Source: an uncultured Geobacter sp. (GTDB lineage: Bacteria; Desulfobacterota; Desulfuromonadia; Geobacterales; Geobacteraceae). From it: 64,000 bases of DNA. Shown here piece by piece: positions 37,208-47,467 of the stretch. The stretch covers positions 1-64,000 of the forward strand of contig CAIWTU010000077.1 of assembly GCA_903915655.1 (NCBI GenBank), in the 5' to 3' direction. Within the stretch, counting starts at the first letter, position 1. Every line of letters starts with the position of its first letter. The notes below the pieces were generated by a model, which ran no database searches, had not been told where the DNA came from, and saw nothing but the letters and a program-made list of their open reading frames with translations. Made by a program: the position numbers and the translations under genes.

Positions 37208-37493
37208 GGCGTTCTCCTCCTTCGTCAAATATAGGTATTGGGGTATTCTGCTTTATTGCCCAAAATCTCTGTACCATCATTTACTTTAACCACAACAAGT
37301 TTGTCCACATATTCAAGGGGGGGGTGGGTGACCTGACGCTCCTTTCTCTCCCCAAAGCGGAGCCTGGTAAGGTAAATTATTGAAACAGTCGAGTACCTTG
37401 TAACTCTTATTCTTTCGCAGAAAGGAGCGCACGGCTGGACTACACTTCTCTCCTATCTCAAGTGTGACCCATATATTTTCTTCTGATTCATAA

Positions 37494-38129
37494 TCAGCGG
37501 ATAAAGTTCATAAAGCGCTTCTCCTCCCTCTCCGGCGGCACGACTTTGCCTTTCCCGTTTTCAACCAGCTTCATCAACCACGCCATGTTCCGGCCCAGCA
37601 GACGCATGATCTGAACCCCCTCTTCGTCCCTGAGCGCTTCACCTGGCATAAGTCCATGGATCACGTTCCAATAGTTTGACGTTGGTATCAGCATCTCGGA
37701 ATAGCAGAGATAATTGTTCAACTGTTCAAATGCCGGCAGACCGCCGGAACGCCTCACCGCGACCACCGATGCGCCGACCTTGTGCCGAAGCATGCCGTTG
37801 TTGATGCTGGTCACAAAAAAAGCCCGGTCGAGGAACGATTTCATTGTCCCTCCCATGGCTGCGTAATGAACTGGAGAGCCGAGGATGATTCCATCCGCCT
37901 GCTTCATCTCCCGGAGCCACTCGTTGACCTCGTCACTGGGGAGAACGCACTGCTCATTTTTGTTTTTAATGCACTCGTAGCAGGCAATACACCCTCTGAT
38001 CACCTTGTTCCCCACATGAATTATTTCTGTTTCTATCCCCTCTTTTTCCAGTTCCGCGGCAACTATTTTTATTGCATGGTACGTATTCCCTTCCTTGTTG
38101 GGACTCCCATTGATCGCCAGCGCTTTCAT
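37494..38129 (-). CDS. NADPH-dependent FMN reductase / flavodoxin-like protein
   Basis: 211 residues. Flavodoxin fold with the FMN loop INGSPNKEGNTYHAI at the N-terminus, a four-cysteine-like motif CIACYECIKNKNEQCVLPSDE and the FMN-contact ILGSPVHYAAMGGTMKSFLDR. It is of the iron-sulfur flavoprotein/multimeric reductase family often seen in anaerobes. The substrate is unknown. The start has AAGGAGGGG upstream. About 265 non-coding bases separate it from the Lin0512 gene. Confidence 0.83.
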   Translation of the reverse strand: MKALAINGSPNKEGNTYHAIKIVAAELEKEGIETEIIHVGNKVIRGCIACYECIKNKNEQCVLPSDEVNEWLREMKQADGIILGSPVHYAAMGGTMKSFLDRAFFVTSINNGMLRHKVGASVVAVRRSGGLPAFEQLNNYLCYSEMLIPTSNYWNVIHGLMPGEALRDEEGVQIMRLLGRNMAWLMKLVENGKGKVVPPEREEKRFMNFIR

Positions 38130-38188
38130 TCGTTACCCCTCCTTCTTTCAGAAAATAGGTTTGGGCTTCTTTTCTCGGAACATCTGCG

Positions 38189-38522
38189 CTATATTGTAGC
38201 ATAATTGTTCTTCAAGCCGGTCCGATAATCGGCCCATTCCATGGACAGGACTGCATCTATCAAAGAACCGCCGATGGCCACAAGGTTGCCAAGGTGAGCA
38301 TATTCGGCGTGGATCACACCAGCAGCTTCCTTGACGAGATGCGCAAATACTTCGCCAAGCTGTTCCAAGCCACGATTGTTGATCGTCGAAAGTCATTTGC
38401 AACGGGCGGTGTCCTCTGAATTTAACGATGTTGCCAGGCTTGAATCTCTCAAAAATAGGGGCAAGCAGCATCTTGAAAGCACGTGATTTCCGTCGTTGTT
38501 TCAGTCGTCTGATAGGGCGCAT
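38189..38522 (-). pseudogene. IS4-family transposase relic, frameshifted
   Basis: The first frame gives FKPGNIVKFRGHRPLQMTFDDQ-like sequence with a basic start. The frame then shifts, and the next frame reads EYAHLGNLVAIGGSLIDAVLS followed by MEWADYR and a stop. The phrase I-x-G-S-L-I-D-A-V is the first DDE motif region of IS4-type transposases, which normally begins with D-G-S. Here the position is G-G-S, so even the first catalytic Asp may be lost. It is truncated to about a third of the usual length. Confidence 0.7.
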
Positions 38523-38717
38523 GTCGTAACTCCTTTAACATTGAGTAGTTACGAAAATTCGCACCCGGATTTTTGCCAGAAAGTCAAGCAAAAATGCGAT
38601 ATCATGCTGATTTTACAACTTTTATATTCTCAAAGAACCATGCAGGACCTGAATGGTTCATGCATGAAAATCTATCGCCGTTTCGACCTTCTCGGCGCGT
38701 GAAATACAGAAATATTT

Positions 38718-39677
38718 TTAGAGATTGCTGACTTGTCGGGTATCAGCAGTCAATCTGCATCCCTGCCAGCTGCCTCTCCTACCAAGTTCATTGACGATCG
38801 AATACCACATCTGATTATTTTTCAAACCCCACTTGGGCGCAACCAGCAGGTCAAGCGGTGCGGAACCATACAACCTCTGGATTGTGATAGTAGCGGGGAT
38901 GCGCTCCAGGAAATCACAGACAGTTGACGTATACTCCTCCCTGGAAATAGGGATGTACAGTCCGGTATCATACAACTCAGCCAACTTGGTACCCCGTACA
39001 GCATGGAGCTGGTGGATCTTCAGGGAATCTATAGGAAGACGGGAAATAAGGTTGGCAGTTTTCTGGAAAGAGGAACGGGTTTCTCCGGGGAAACCGTAAA
39101 TGAGATGTGTACAGATATCGATCCCGCGTCTTGCCACTCGCTCAACAGCTTTCAAATATTCAGCCAGGTTGTGCCCCCTGTTCATCCATGCGAGGATGTT
39201 GTCGTCCATGGACTGCAAACCCAATTCGACACATACATAATGGTTGCGAGCCAACTCCGCAAGCAGGGACAGTGCATCATCTCCCAGAGCATCCGGCCTC
39301 GTTCCAACAGAAATGCCGATCACGTCGGGATGGGCAAGCGCACGGGAATACATGTCGCGCAGCCTGCCCACCGGCGCATAAGTGTTGGTAAATTTCTGAA
39401 AATAAATGATGAATTTCTCGCTCTGCAAACGACGACGATGGTAGGCCATACCTTCAGCCATCTGTTTTTCCTGTGAAATTTCCGCCTGCGTCCCACCAGG
39501 AGAAAAAGAAGCATTGTCACAATAGACACAGCCACCGGTTCCCTTGGTTCCGTCACGGTTCGGGCAGGTGAAGCCCGCGTCGACATTTACTTTGCTGACG
39601 CGACAACCAAAACGGCGACGCAGGTAGGAACCGTATGAATTGATATGGAGTTCCTTGTGGATATAGCCGATTGACAT
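38718..39677 (-). CDS. Radical SAM protein of the YhcC/TIGR01212 family
   Basis: 319 residues. The N-terminus HINSYGSYLRRRFGCRVSKV precedes the unusual iron-sulfur motif CPNRDGTKGTGGCVYCDN, with a C-x12-C-x2-C spacing typical of the YhcC family. IYFQKFTNTYAP and HLIYGFPGETRSSFQKTA are conserved too. The function is unknown; it is close in fold to Elp3-like enzymes. It lies 49 bases after thiG in the same direction, probably co-transcribed with the thi genes. Confidence 0.85.
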   Translation of the reverse strand: MSIGYIHKELHINSYGSYLRRRFGCRVSKVNVDAGFTCPNRDGTKGTGGCVYCDNASFSPGGTQAEISQEKQMAEGMAYHRRRLQSEKFIIYFQKFTNTYAPVGRLRDMYSRALAHPDVIGISVGTRPDALGDDALSLLAELARNHYVCVELGLQSMDDNILAWMNRGHNLAEYLKAVERVARRGIDICTHLIYGFPGETRSSFQKTANLISRLPIDSLKIHQLHAVRGTKLAELYDTGLYIPISREEYTSTVCDFLERIPATITIQRLYGSAPLDLLVAPKWGLKNNQMWYSIVNELGRRGSWQGCRLTADTRQVSNL

Positions 39678-39726
39678 CATTACTCCAAAGCACGTTCCTG
39701 TTCGATTGGTGATCGGCGTGGCCCAA

Positions 39727-40509
39727 CTATTCTATGACCCCTTCCAGGGGGCTCGATGCCGTTGCATACAACTTGCGAGGAATTCGCCCGGACAAATAAG
39801 CAAGACGTCCCGCCCGAACAGCAAGGTTCATAGCCTCCGCCATGGCAATAGGGTTCTGGGCACCGGCAATGGCACTGTTCATAAGCACGCCGTCACAGCC
39901 AAGCTCCATGGCAATTGCCGCATCAGAGGCTGTACCAACACCGGCATCAACTATCACCGGAACACTCACAGTCTCCATGATAATCCTGAGGTTATACGGA
40001 TTCCGTATCCCCAGGCCGCTACCGATAGGAGCACCAAGCGGCATGACCGCGGCGCACCCAAGATCTTCCAGCTTCTTGCAAACAATCGGGTCGTCCGAGG
40101 TGTACGGAAGGACGGTAAATCCCTCCGTGACTAGTATTTTAGCTGCCTTCAGGAGCTCCTCGTTGTTGGGGAAAAGGGTCTTCTCGTCCCCGAGTACTTC
40201 CAGCTTTACAAAATCGGAGAGCCCCGCCTCCCGGGCAAGCCGGCAGGTACGCACCGCTTCATCCGCCGAATAACACCCAGCCGTGTTGGGCAGAAGGGTA
40301 TATTTTTTTAGATCGAGATGGTCGAGAAGCGATTCCTTGTTCCTGTCGGAAATGTTTACCCGTCTGACCGCGACAGTTACGATATCAGCTCCCGAGGCCT
40401 CGATCGCCTTGGCCATCTGTGAGAAATCCGCATATTTTCCGGTTCCTACCATGAGTCGTGAGCGGAACTCCCGTCCCGCAATTTTCAAGCTGTCATTCTG
40501 AAGTATCAT
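39727..40509 (-). CDS. thiG: Thiazole synthase
   Basis: 260 residues forming a TIM barrel. The conserved [39 protein letters not shown] and the C-terminal [17 protein letters not shown] are present. It condenses deoxyxylulose phosphate, dehydroglycine and the sulfur on ThiS to form the thiamine thiazole. It is 13 bases after thiS. The start has AGGAG seven bases before it. Confidence 0.94.
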   Translation of the reverse strand: MILQNDSLKIAGREFRSRLMVGTGKYADFSQMAKAIEASGADIVTVAVRRVNISDRNKESLLDHLDLKKYTLLPNTAGCYSADEAVRTCRLAREAGLSDFVKLEVLGDEKTLFPNNEELLKAAKILVTEGFTVLPYTSDDPIVCKKLEDLGCAAVMPLGAPIGSGLGIRNPYNLRIIMETVSVPVIVDAGVGTASDAAIAMELGCDGVLMNSAIAGAQNPIAMAEAMNLAVRAGRLAYLSGRIPRKLYATASSPLEGVIE

Positions 40510-40522
40510 GCATGATCTCCTT

Positions 40523-40720
40523 TTATCCTCCCCCAACGAACCAGACAATTTCCAGTTGGTCTCCTTCCAAGAGAAAGGTTGTTCGATAATCCTTTTTTGC
40601 CAGAATCGAACGGTTCAATTCGACGGCGATCGGTCTCGGATCGCAATCTATCGTCAGCAAAAAATCGTAGACACTCATCGATGATGTAATTTTTTCTTCA
40701 CCATTTACCTGTATCTTCAT
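40523..40720 (-). CDS. thiS: Sulfur carrier protein ThiS
   Basis: 65 residues with a ubiquitin-like fold. It begins [20 protein letters not shown] and ends in V-G-G-G, the Gly-Gly tail that is thiocarboxylated. A slightly longer GTG start is possible. It lies between thiC and thiG. Confidence 0.92.
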   Translation of the reverse strand: MKIQVNGEEKITSSMSVYDFLLTIDCDPRPIAVELNRSILAKKDYRTTFLLEGDQLEIVWFVGGG

Positions 40721-40769
40721 GAATATTCTCACTATTCCGCTATGCTACTCTGGCCGCGTCAAAAGATTT

Positions 40770-42734
<1,965 letters not shown>

Positions 42735-43001
42735 TCACGAGTTGGCAAACTGTGTTAGTTCGTCCTGCAACCGGAACTGATAAATATCATTGACAATCGC
42801 ATCAAATATTGTGCGGGAGGAGTGCTGAGACTCGCCAGTGTCATAGGCATTGAGACAGATCAGGATTCGGTCAAGCAACGATTCCAGTTCTTCTACCCTG
42901 CTCTCAAATCCCCTTATCTCCCACTGCAAATCGGCTACCATGTCTATCAACTCGGGAGAACCTTTCCTGCTTTCTTCGAAATCCAGAACTTTACGTGACA
43001 T
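42735..43001 (-). CDS. Small coiled-coil protein, unknown
   Basis: 88 residues starting MSRKVLDFEESRKGSPELID. The middle (residues 20-50) is a probable coiled coil (VADLQWEIRGFESRVEELES), and the rest is acidic. There is no similarity I can name. The start has AAGGAG 8 bases upstream. It lies 150 bases upstream of thiC in the same direction. Confidence 0.55.
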   Translation of the reverse strand: MSRKVLDFEESRKGSPELIDMVADLQWEIRGFESRVEELESLLDRILICLNAYDTGESQHSSRTIFDAIVNDIYQFRLQDELTQFANS

Positions 43002-43834
43002 CACCTTGCTCCTTCGAGCACCGCAAAAACTACTGCGTTCAACCCTTTTTCCACCATGCCCATAAGGAAAAGCAAAAAGAGCACCACCTGACACCGCGAA
43101 GAGCAAATCATTCAGAAATATATAGCTTTTTTTACAATACCCTGCGTTTTCCGCTCTTTAAATATCAAACGTGCCCTGTCATCACTCGGGCGGTTCGACA
43201 AAACTTGACACAGCTGACACGGCAGCCTGAAACAGATGTATCATCCATCCACCCGTCACTGTTACACCTGCCCGTTGTCAATTTCTCCGTTCCGTGCATA
43301 ATGGCCTGACATCCACTAATGGATTGCAGGCAGTGCAGGAACAGACTCCAGGGAAAGCAGTATCCGAAACGAGCGGTGCAGATATCTTTTGTCATTTCAG
43401 AATGTTCTTCCCTTTTGAGCGATTTTAACGCTGCCTGGCAGCTTGTTTGACTACCTTGAGGGAGTGTATTTCGAACTCTCTTTTTGCGGTCCGTTCAGGC
43501 TTGGCAGGAAAGCACTTGCAGTCAATCTTTCCGATATTGCGGCTATGGGAGGAAGACCATGTTCTTTTCTCCTCTCCCCTGAAGGAGAGACGGTCCATGG
43601 CAAGGAGCTTCTAACCGCGGCCATCATACATGCGCGTCCTATGGGTTCGGGGCACGGCCCGCTTAACCACTCTCAGGCAGCGCAGGAATTTCATAGGAGC
43701 AGGGGGGCAATTTTCTCAGATTGACATCTTTTCCCGGGTGAAAGGATGAATCAATGCATGGCCCATGGAATCAGGAATCTGGATGTTTGGAGACTGCAGG
43801 AAGAGGGGTTTGCAAAGTAAAACGACTGAATCGC
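43002..43834. other. Gene-poor region between the coiled-coil gene and acoR
   Basis: 833 bases. The only recognised content is the dead thiL fragment at 43437-43575 on the plus strand. The remainder holds short unconvincing frames and no clear terminator, repeat array or promoter. Confidence 0.5.
43437..43575 (+). pseudogene. thiL: Fragment of thiamine-monophosphate kinase (thiL)
   Basis: One frame reads LFDYLEGVYFELSFCG then LGRKALAVNLSDIAAMGGRP and FLLS. This matches the ThiL segment in which D-M-L-V-E-G-V-H-F is followed by L-G-x-K-A-L-A-V-N-L-S-D-L-A-A-M-G. The ATP-binding start, glycine-rich loops and C-terminus are missing, and the frame degenerates after FLLS. A working thiL must be elsewhere if thiamine is made. 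Confidence 0.72.
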
Positions 43835-45838
43835 TTACATTTCATTGGGAGGAATCATGTTATATTTTTTCATTTTTCGGTAGAGCGTCGCACGGCTGAT
43901 GCCCAGATCTGTCGAAGCAACCGTAATATTCCATTTCTTTTTCTTCAAAATGTTCAAAATCACCATTCGCTCGGCATACTGCATGGAGTCAGACGGAACC
44001 TGCTCCGGACAAGGTTCGATCGCTTGGACAATGGTTTCCATCGGCAAGTAAGACAACTGCAGAATTTCCGGCGGCAGGTCTACAAGCTTGATAGTTTCGC
44101 CTTCGCACACCGCCAGGGCATACCGTAAAACATTACGAAGCTGACGAACATTGCCCGGCCAAGATACACTCAGGAGTATTTCGAAGACATCCGGAGCTAT
44201 ATCCTTTGGCCGCCCGCCATTTTCCAGAGACATGATATTTTCGATGAGCAGCGCCTTGTCCGTTCGTTCCCGAAGGGGGGGCAAGGTGATCGTTACACCG
44301 TTCATTCGATAATAGAGATCCTCCCTGAACTCACCCTTCTGAACAAGTTCCTCCAGGTTGCGCAGAGTTGCGCAGATAACATGCAGGTCAACCCTGATAG
44401 GAGTTTCACTTCCAAGGGGAAGAATCTCCTTCTCTGCAAGCACTCGAAGCAGCCGGGTTTGAAGGTTCAAGGGCATGTCGCCGATCTCATCCAGAAAGAG
44501 TGTTCCTCCGTCTGACTGGAGTATCTTGCCACGCATTCCCTTGCTTTTTGCCCCGGTAAACGCCCCCTGCTTGTAGCCAAACAGCTCGCTCTCGATGAGC
44601 GATTCCGGTATCGACGCGCAATTCAGCGCAACAAAGGGGTACATTGAGCGACAGCTGGCTTCGTGGATCGCACGGGCACAAACCTCTTTCCCTGTACCCG
44701 TCTCACCGATCAGGAGTATGGAGATGTCCTTATTCATGACTCTCCGGGCACAATTCACATTGAAGAGCATCTTGGAATCGGTTCCGGCAAGATATTCAAG
44801 TGTCATGAAGGAGGAAGAGCCTTTTTCTCCACCCTGCAGTGGGCTCAGCGTAGCAGAACTGTTCTGAGCCTTGACATTAGTAACCTCAGGCACCCGGAAA
44901 GTGGCAAAATACTGCCTGCCAGTCCGAACAGTCCTCAGGGGCAAGATCGTGGTTGTCTTGTGCAGGGCATGACTCATCAATTCATCGAAGCGCAGATCGA
45001 AAACATCGCTGATATAACGGGAAACAGGACTTATCCCGTCACGCAGAGTAATTTCCTTCTCGGCACTGGTGTTTCCGGCAGTAATAAAACCATCGGCATC
45101 CACGGCAAGAATATTTTCGGTAACGACCTCAACAAAGGCCTGCATGGCATTGAAGCGAATAATCCAACTGTCCTTGAATAATCTCAGGAAATAGGCATTT
45201 TCGACTAACCGGGCATAGTAATTGACCACCTGCAGGGCAAGCAACTGAGACTCTTTTTCAGGAGGTGAGCGCAGCAGGGAGATATCCAGCGTTCCCAGCA
45301 CTTTGCCATCAGGGAAAAAGATCGGGGTTGTTGAACAGCTAAGAGAGATGTGGCGGCTACGGAAATGCTCATCTCGATGGATAGTCAAGGACCTTCTCTC
45401 TTCAATACAAGTACCGACACCACAGGTTCCTTCTATCGACTCGGCCCAGACCGAACCAAGGTACAGTCCCGCCTCCCTGTGTTCGCGTTCTTTATCCGGA
45501 TTGCCGAGATACTCAATAGTAACTCCGTTCGAATCTCCCAGCAGGATTACATAGCCAGGGTCGGAAACCCTTTCGTAGAGACTCTGCATCCCTGAGCGGG
45601 CGATAAAAAGGAACTCTTCAAGAGGCTCGACATAATTTTTCAAAGCTCTGCCGGTCAAAATTCTTGGCTTAATGTTCGTCGAAGGATCAATGTTATATTG
45701 ATTAAGACAGCGCTTCCAAGATCCTTGTATGTGTGCGTTACTGACTGTCGCCGCATTGGTCCTAGCAATTAATTCACAGCCCTCTCTCACACGGGTTTCG
45801 ACACGTTCCACATGTTTGGACAAGTCTTTTTCATCCAC
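43835..45838 (-). CDS. acoR: AcoR-type sigma-54-dependent activator
   Basis: 667 residues. A GAF-like sensor (about residues 55-220) contains VWAESIEGTCGVGTCIEERR, and a PAS-like segment lies near 225-330. The AAA+ domain has Walker A GETGTGKE (about 378), GAFTGA (about 425), which contacts sigma-54, and Walker B GGTLFLDEIGDM. The C-terminal Fis-type helix-turn-helix is ISRATLYRKMKKY. The best start is a GTG with GGAGG seven bases upstream; an upstream TTG is less likely. Known AcoR proteins activate acetoin genes in response to acetoin. It shares strand with the operons it should control. Confidence 0.9.
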   Translation of the reverse strand: MDEKDLSKHVERVETRVREGCELIARTNAATVSNAHIQGSWKRCLNQYNIDPSTNIKPRILTGRALKNYVEPLEEFLFIARSGMQSLYERVSDPGYVILLGDSNGVTIEYLGNPDKEREHREAGLYLGSVWAESIEGTCGVGTCIEERRSLTIHRDEHFRSRHISLSCSTTPIFFPDGKVLGTLDISLLRSPPEKESQLLALQVVNYYARLVENAYFLRLFKDSWIIRFNAMQAFVEVVTENILAVDADGFITAGNTSAEKEITLRDGISPVSRYISDVFDLRFDELMSHALHKTTTILPLRTVRTGRQYFATFRVPEVTNVKAQNSSATLSPLQGGEKGSSSFMTLEYLAGTDSKMLFNVNCARRVMNKDISILLIGETGTGKEVCARAIHEASCRSMYPFVALNCASIPESLIESELFGYKQGAFTGAKSKGMRGKILQSDGGTLFLDEIGDMPLNLQTRLLRVLAEKEILPLGSETPIRVDLHVICATLRNLEELVQKGEFREDLYYRMNGVTITLPPLRERTDKALLIENIMSLENGGRPKDIAPDVFEILLSVSWPGNVRQLRNVLRYALAVCEGETIKLVDLPPEILQLSYLPMETIVQAIEPCPEQVPSDSMQYAERMVILNILKKKKWNITVASTDLGISRATLYRKMKKYNMIPPNEM

Positions 45839-45914
45839 GACAGTTCCTCCAATGAAAAACAATCTGGGCAACTATCTGTCTACTATCCAGTCACCTGCAT
45901 GAACTTTCCAAATG

Positions 45915-45956
45915 GTAAACTGGTTTACTAACTTACCATGACACGTAACCAGTTTA
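45915..45956. repeat. Inverted repeat upstream of acoR
   Basis: TAAACTGGTT (45916-45925) and AACCAGTTTA (45947-45956) are perfect inverted repeats. The left arm itself is part of a palindrome GTAAACTGGTTTAC (45915-45928). It lies 75-120 bases before acoR, in the right place for an operator. It does not resemble the TGCGACA sites. Confidence 0.45.
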
Positions 45957-46009
45957 AAAGGCAATTATTGTTACAACTGCCTAAGACTGCCGCAATCACA
46001 ATTTGAAAT

Positions 46010-46052
46010 AAAGCAATCCAGATAAGGCAATCTAGGCCTTCCGGATGCTTTA
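46010..46052 (-). terminator. Probable terminator after the DUF6506 gene
   Basis: On the minus strand AAAGCATCCGGAAGGC pairs, with a bulge, to GCCTTATCTGGATTGCTTT, followed by ATTTC. It begins 30 bases after the DUF6506 stop. The T-run is short, so the function is uncertain. Confidence 0.4.
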
Positions 46053-46081
46053 TTAAAAGCTAGTGTATTGTGCACTAAAGT

Positions 46082-46387
46082 CTATGAAAAAATTTCATCA
46101 CCGCTCTTGAATTCAAGTCCCGGATGATTATCGAACCGTACGGCTCCAACGGCAGCACTGTTGCCTACGGCCTTCTTCACTATAGCGACACCTTCGTGAC
46201 CGAAGCCCGCACACAGCTCAATGACCACACTACCCTGATCCACGAGCGTCTTGGCTACTTCTGCGGCCTCTGCATAATTACTGACACCCACTACGGTCAA
46301 TTCAACAGCCGGAGTTTTTACCACTGAGCGATGTTTTTTTGCATCGGATTCGGGTGCGACAAACATAAATACTGCTTTCAGTGCCAT
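46082..46387 (-). CDS. DUF6506 family protein
   Basis: 101 residues. It begins MALKAVFMFVAPESDAKKHR, with VELTVVGVSNYAEAAEVAK and VVIELCAGFGHEGVAIVKKA. The pattern is that of the DUF6506 family, whose role is unknown. It lies 20 bases after the VOC protein gene and is surely co-expressed with it. No membrane helix or signal. Confidence 0.7.
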   Translation of the reverse strand: MALKAVFMFVAPESDAKKHRSVVKTPAVELTVVGVSNYAEAAEVAKTLVDQGSVVIELCAGFGHEGVAIVKKAVGNSAAVGAVRFDNHPGLEFKSGDEIFS

Positions 46388-46406
46388 TTCTCCATCTCCT
46401 TTACGA

Positions 46407-46901
46407 TTATTTTACCGGATATACAGAATCAGGCTCAGGCCATTTGAAACCAGGAACCAGCTTGTAGATCTCCGCTATCACTCCAAGGTCCTTACGGGAA
46501 TCCAGGTAGGTATATGTCAGTCCTTCCCAGGTTCCCCCCTGAAGAACAGGGCGACCTTTCTCTTTGTAGAATTCAACCGTTTTTTCGTAGTTTTCCGTTC
46601 CAAATGCCACGTGGTGCAGACCTTCTCCATGCTCCTTGAGAAAACTGGCATAAATACTTTTGTCATCCTTGGGCTCGATAATTTCCCACTGAACACCGCC
46701 GATGTCGGCCAAAGCCAGACGCATGGCATACTGCACCGGCTTCCCTTCAATGATCATGTCACTGACGGTGTCCGGATTGAATTCATAGATGGACCATGGG
46801 CCAATGCCGTAATCATCCGCATACTTCTTCACGGATGCGTCACAGTCCTTCACCACTACAGCTATTTGGAGAATATTGGTAAAAACTGGTTTTTCCGACA
46901 T
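46407..46901 (-). CDS. VOC-superfamily protein (glyoxalase/epimerase-like)
   Basis: 164 residues with two VOC half-folds: ILQIAVVVKDCDASVKKY near the start, and HHVAFGTENYEKTVEFYKE in the second half. GPWSIYEF and WEIIEPKDDKS are typical of the methylmalonyl-CoA epimerase-like branch. A metal-binding His and Glu are present (HHVAFG, VIAEIYKL). The substrate is unknown; it may process a keto or acetoin-related compound, but this is a guess from position. It lies 50 bases after the usp gene. Confidence 0.75.
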   Translation of the reverse strand: MSEKPVFTNILQIAVVVKDCDASVKKYADDYGIGPWSIYEFNPDTVSDMIIEGKPVQYAMRLALADIGGVQWEIIEPKDDKSIYASFLKEHGEGLHHVAFGTENYEKTVEFYKEKGRPVLQGGTWEGLTYTYLDSRKDLGVIAEIYKLVPGFKWPEPDSVYPVK

Positions 46902-46951
46902 CGTACTCCTCCTGAATTCTCAGATTAACTATGCAACAGCTTCCATGGTAT

Positions 46952-47398
46952 CTAACACGGTCGAACCGTCATTACCGGACAACAGCAGGCGTTTCTTACA
47001 ATCTTTTCAGCTGTGCTGCCAACGATAACATGCTGTAGACCGGTTCGTCCGTGGGTTCCTATGACAATTAAAGAAACATCATTACTTTCTGCTTTTTTGA
47101 TTATTTTTTTAAAGGGAATACCCGTTTCAATAACGCACTCGAAGTTTTCAAAGTCCTTTAAATTCCTGTCGCAATACTCCTTCATCATTCTGTCGGCTGC
47201 CGTAGCCATTTCCTTTTTATGATCCTCGACATAGTGGTCTGGAAAAATGCCGTGGATTGGAAATTCAAGTTCGTTTATGACATGAAAAACCAAAAGCTTC
47301 GCATTAAACTGCTTCGCCTGAAGAATTGCGTACTGGCATGCCAGGTCAGAGGCTTCCGAGAAATCGGTAGCAAAAAGAATTTTATCTATGCTTTTCAT
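46952..47398 (-). CDS. Universal stress protein (UspA family)
   Basis: 148 residues. DKILFATDFSEASDLACQYA opens the protein, and the nucleotide-binding loop reads IGTHGRTGLQHVIVGSTAEKI, matching the ATP-binding G-x2-G-x9-G-S/T form. The substrate and role are unknown. It comes after the terminator of the membrane-protein gene and may have its own promoter or depend on readthrough. Confidence 0.88.
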   Translation of the reverse strand: MKSIDKILFATDFSEASDLACQYAILQAKQFNAKLLVFHVINELEFPIHGIFPDHYVEDHKKEMATAADRMMKEYCDRNLKDFENFECVIETGIPFKKIIKKAESNDVSLIVIGTHGRTGLQHVIVGSTAEKIVRNACCCPVMTVRPC

Positions 47399-47433
47399 AA
47401 TGTCTCCTTTAATACATTTAGACTGGCTGGCGT

Positions 47434-47462
47434 GAAAAAAGCGCCACGTGAACGTGGCGCTT
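47434..47462 (-). terminator. Intrinsic terminator after the ten-helix membrane-protein gene
   Basis: A perfect 10-bp stem AAGCGCCACG against CGTGGCGCTT with a 4-base loop. On the minus strand it runs into TTTTTT. It begins 6 bases after the membrane-protein stop and lies 36 bases before the usp start. Confidence 0.85.
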
Positions 47463-47467
47463 GGAAT

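Noticed and set aside
38148-38522. A 124-residue hypothetical gene
   Set aside because: Reading across frames shows an IS4-type transposase with a frameshift, not a distinct protein.
43443-43724. A 93-residue hypothetical gene on the plus strand
   Set aside because: The first 40 residues are a ThiL piece and the rest has no coding character, so it is a relic.
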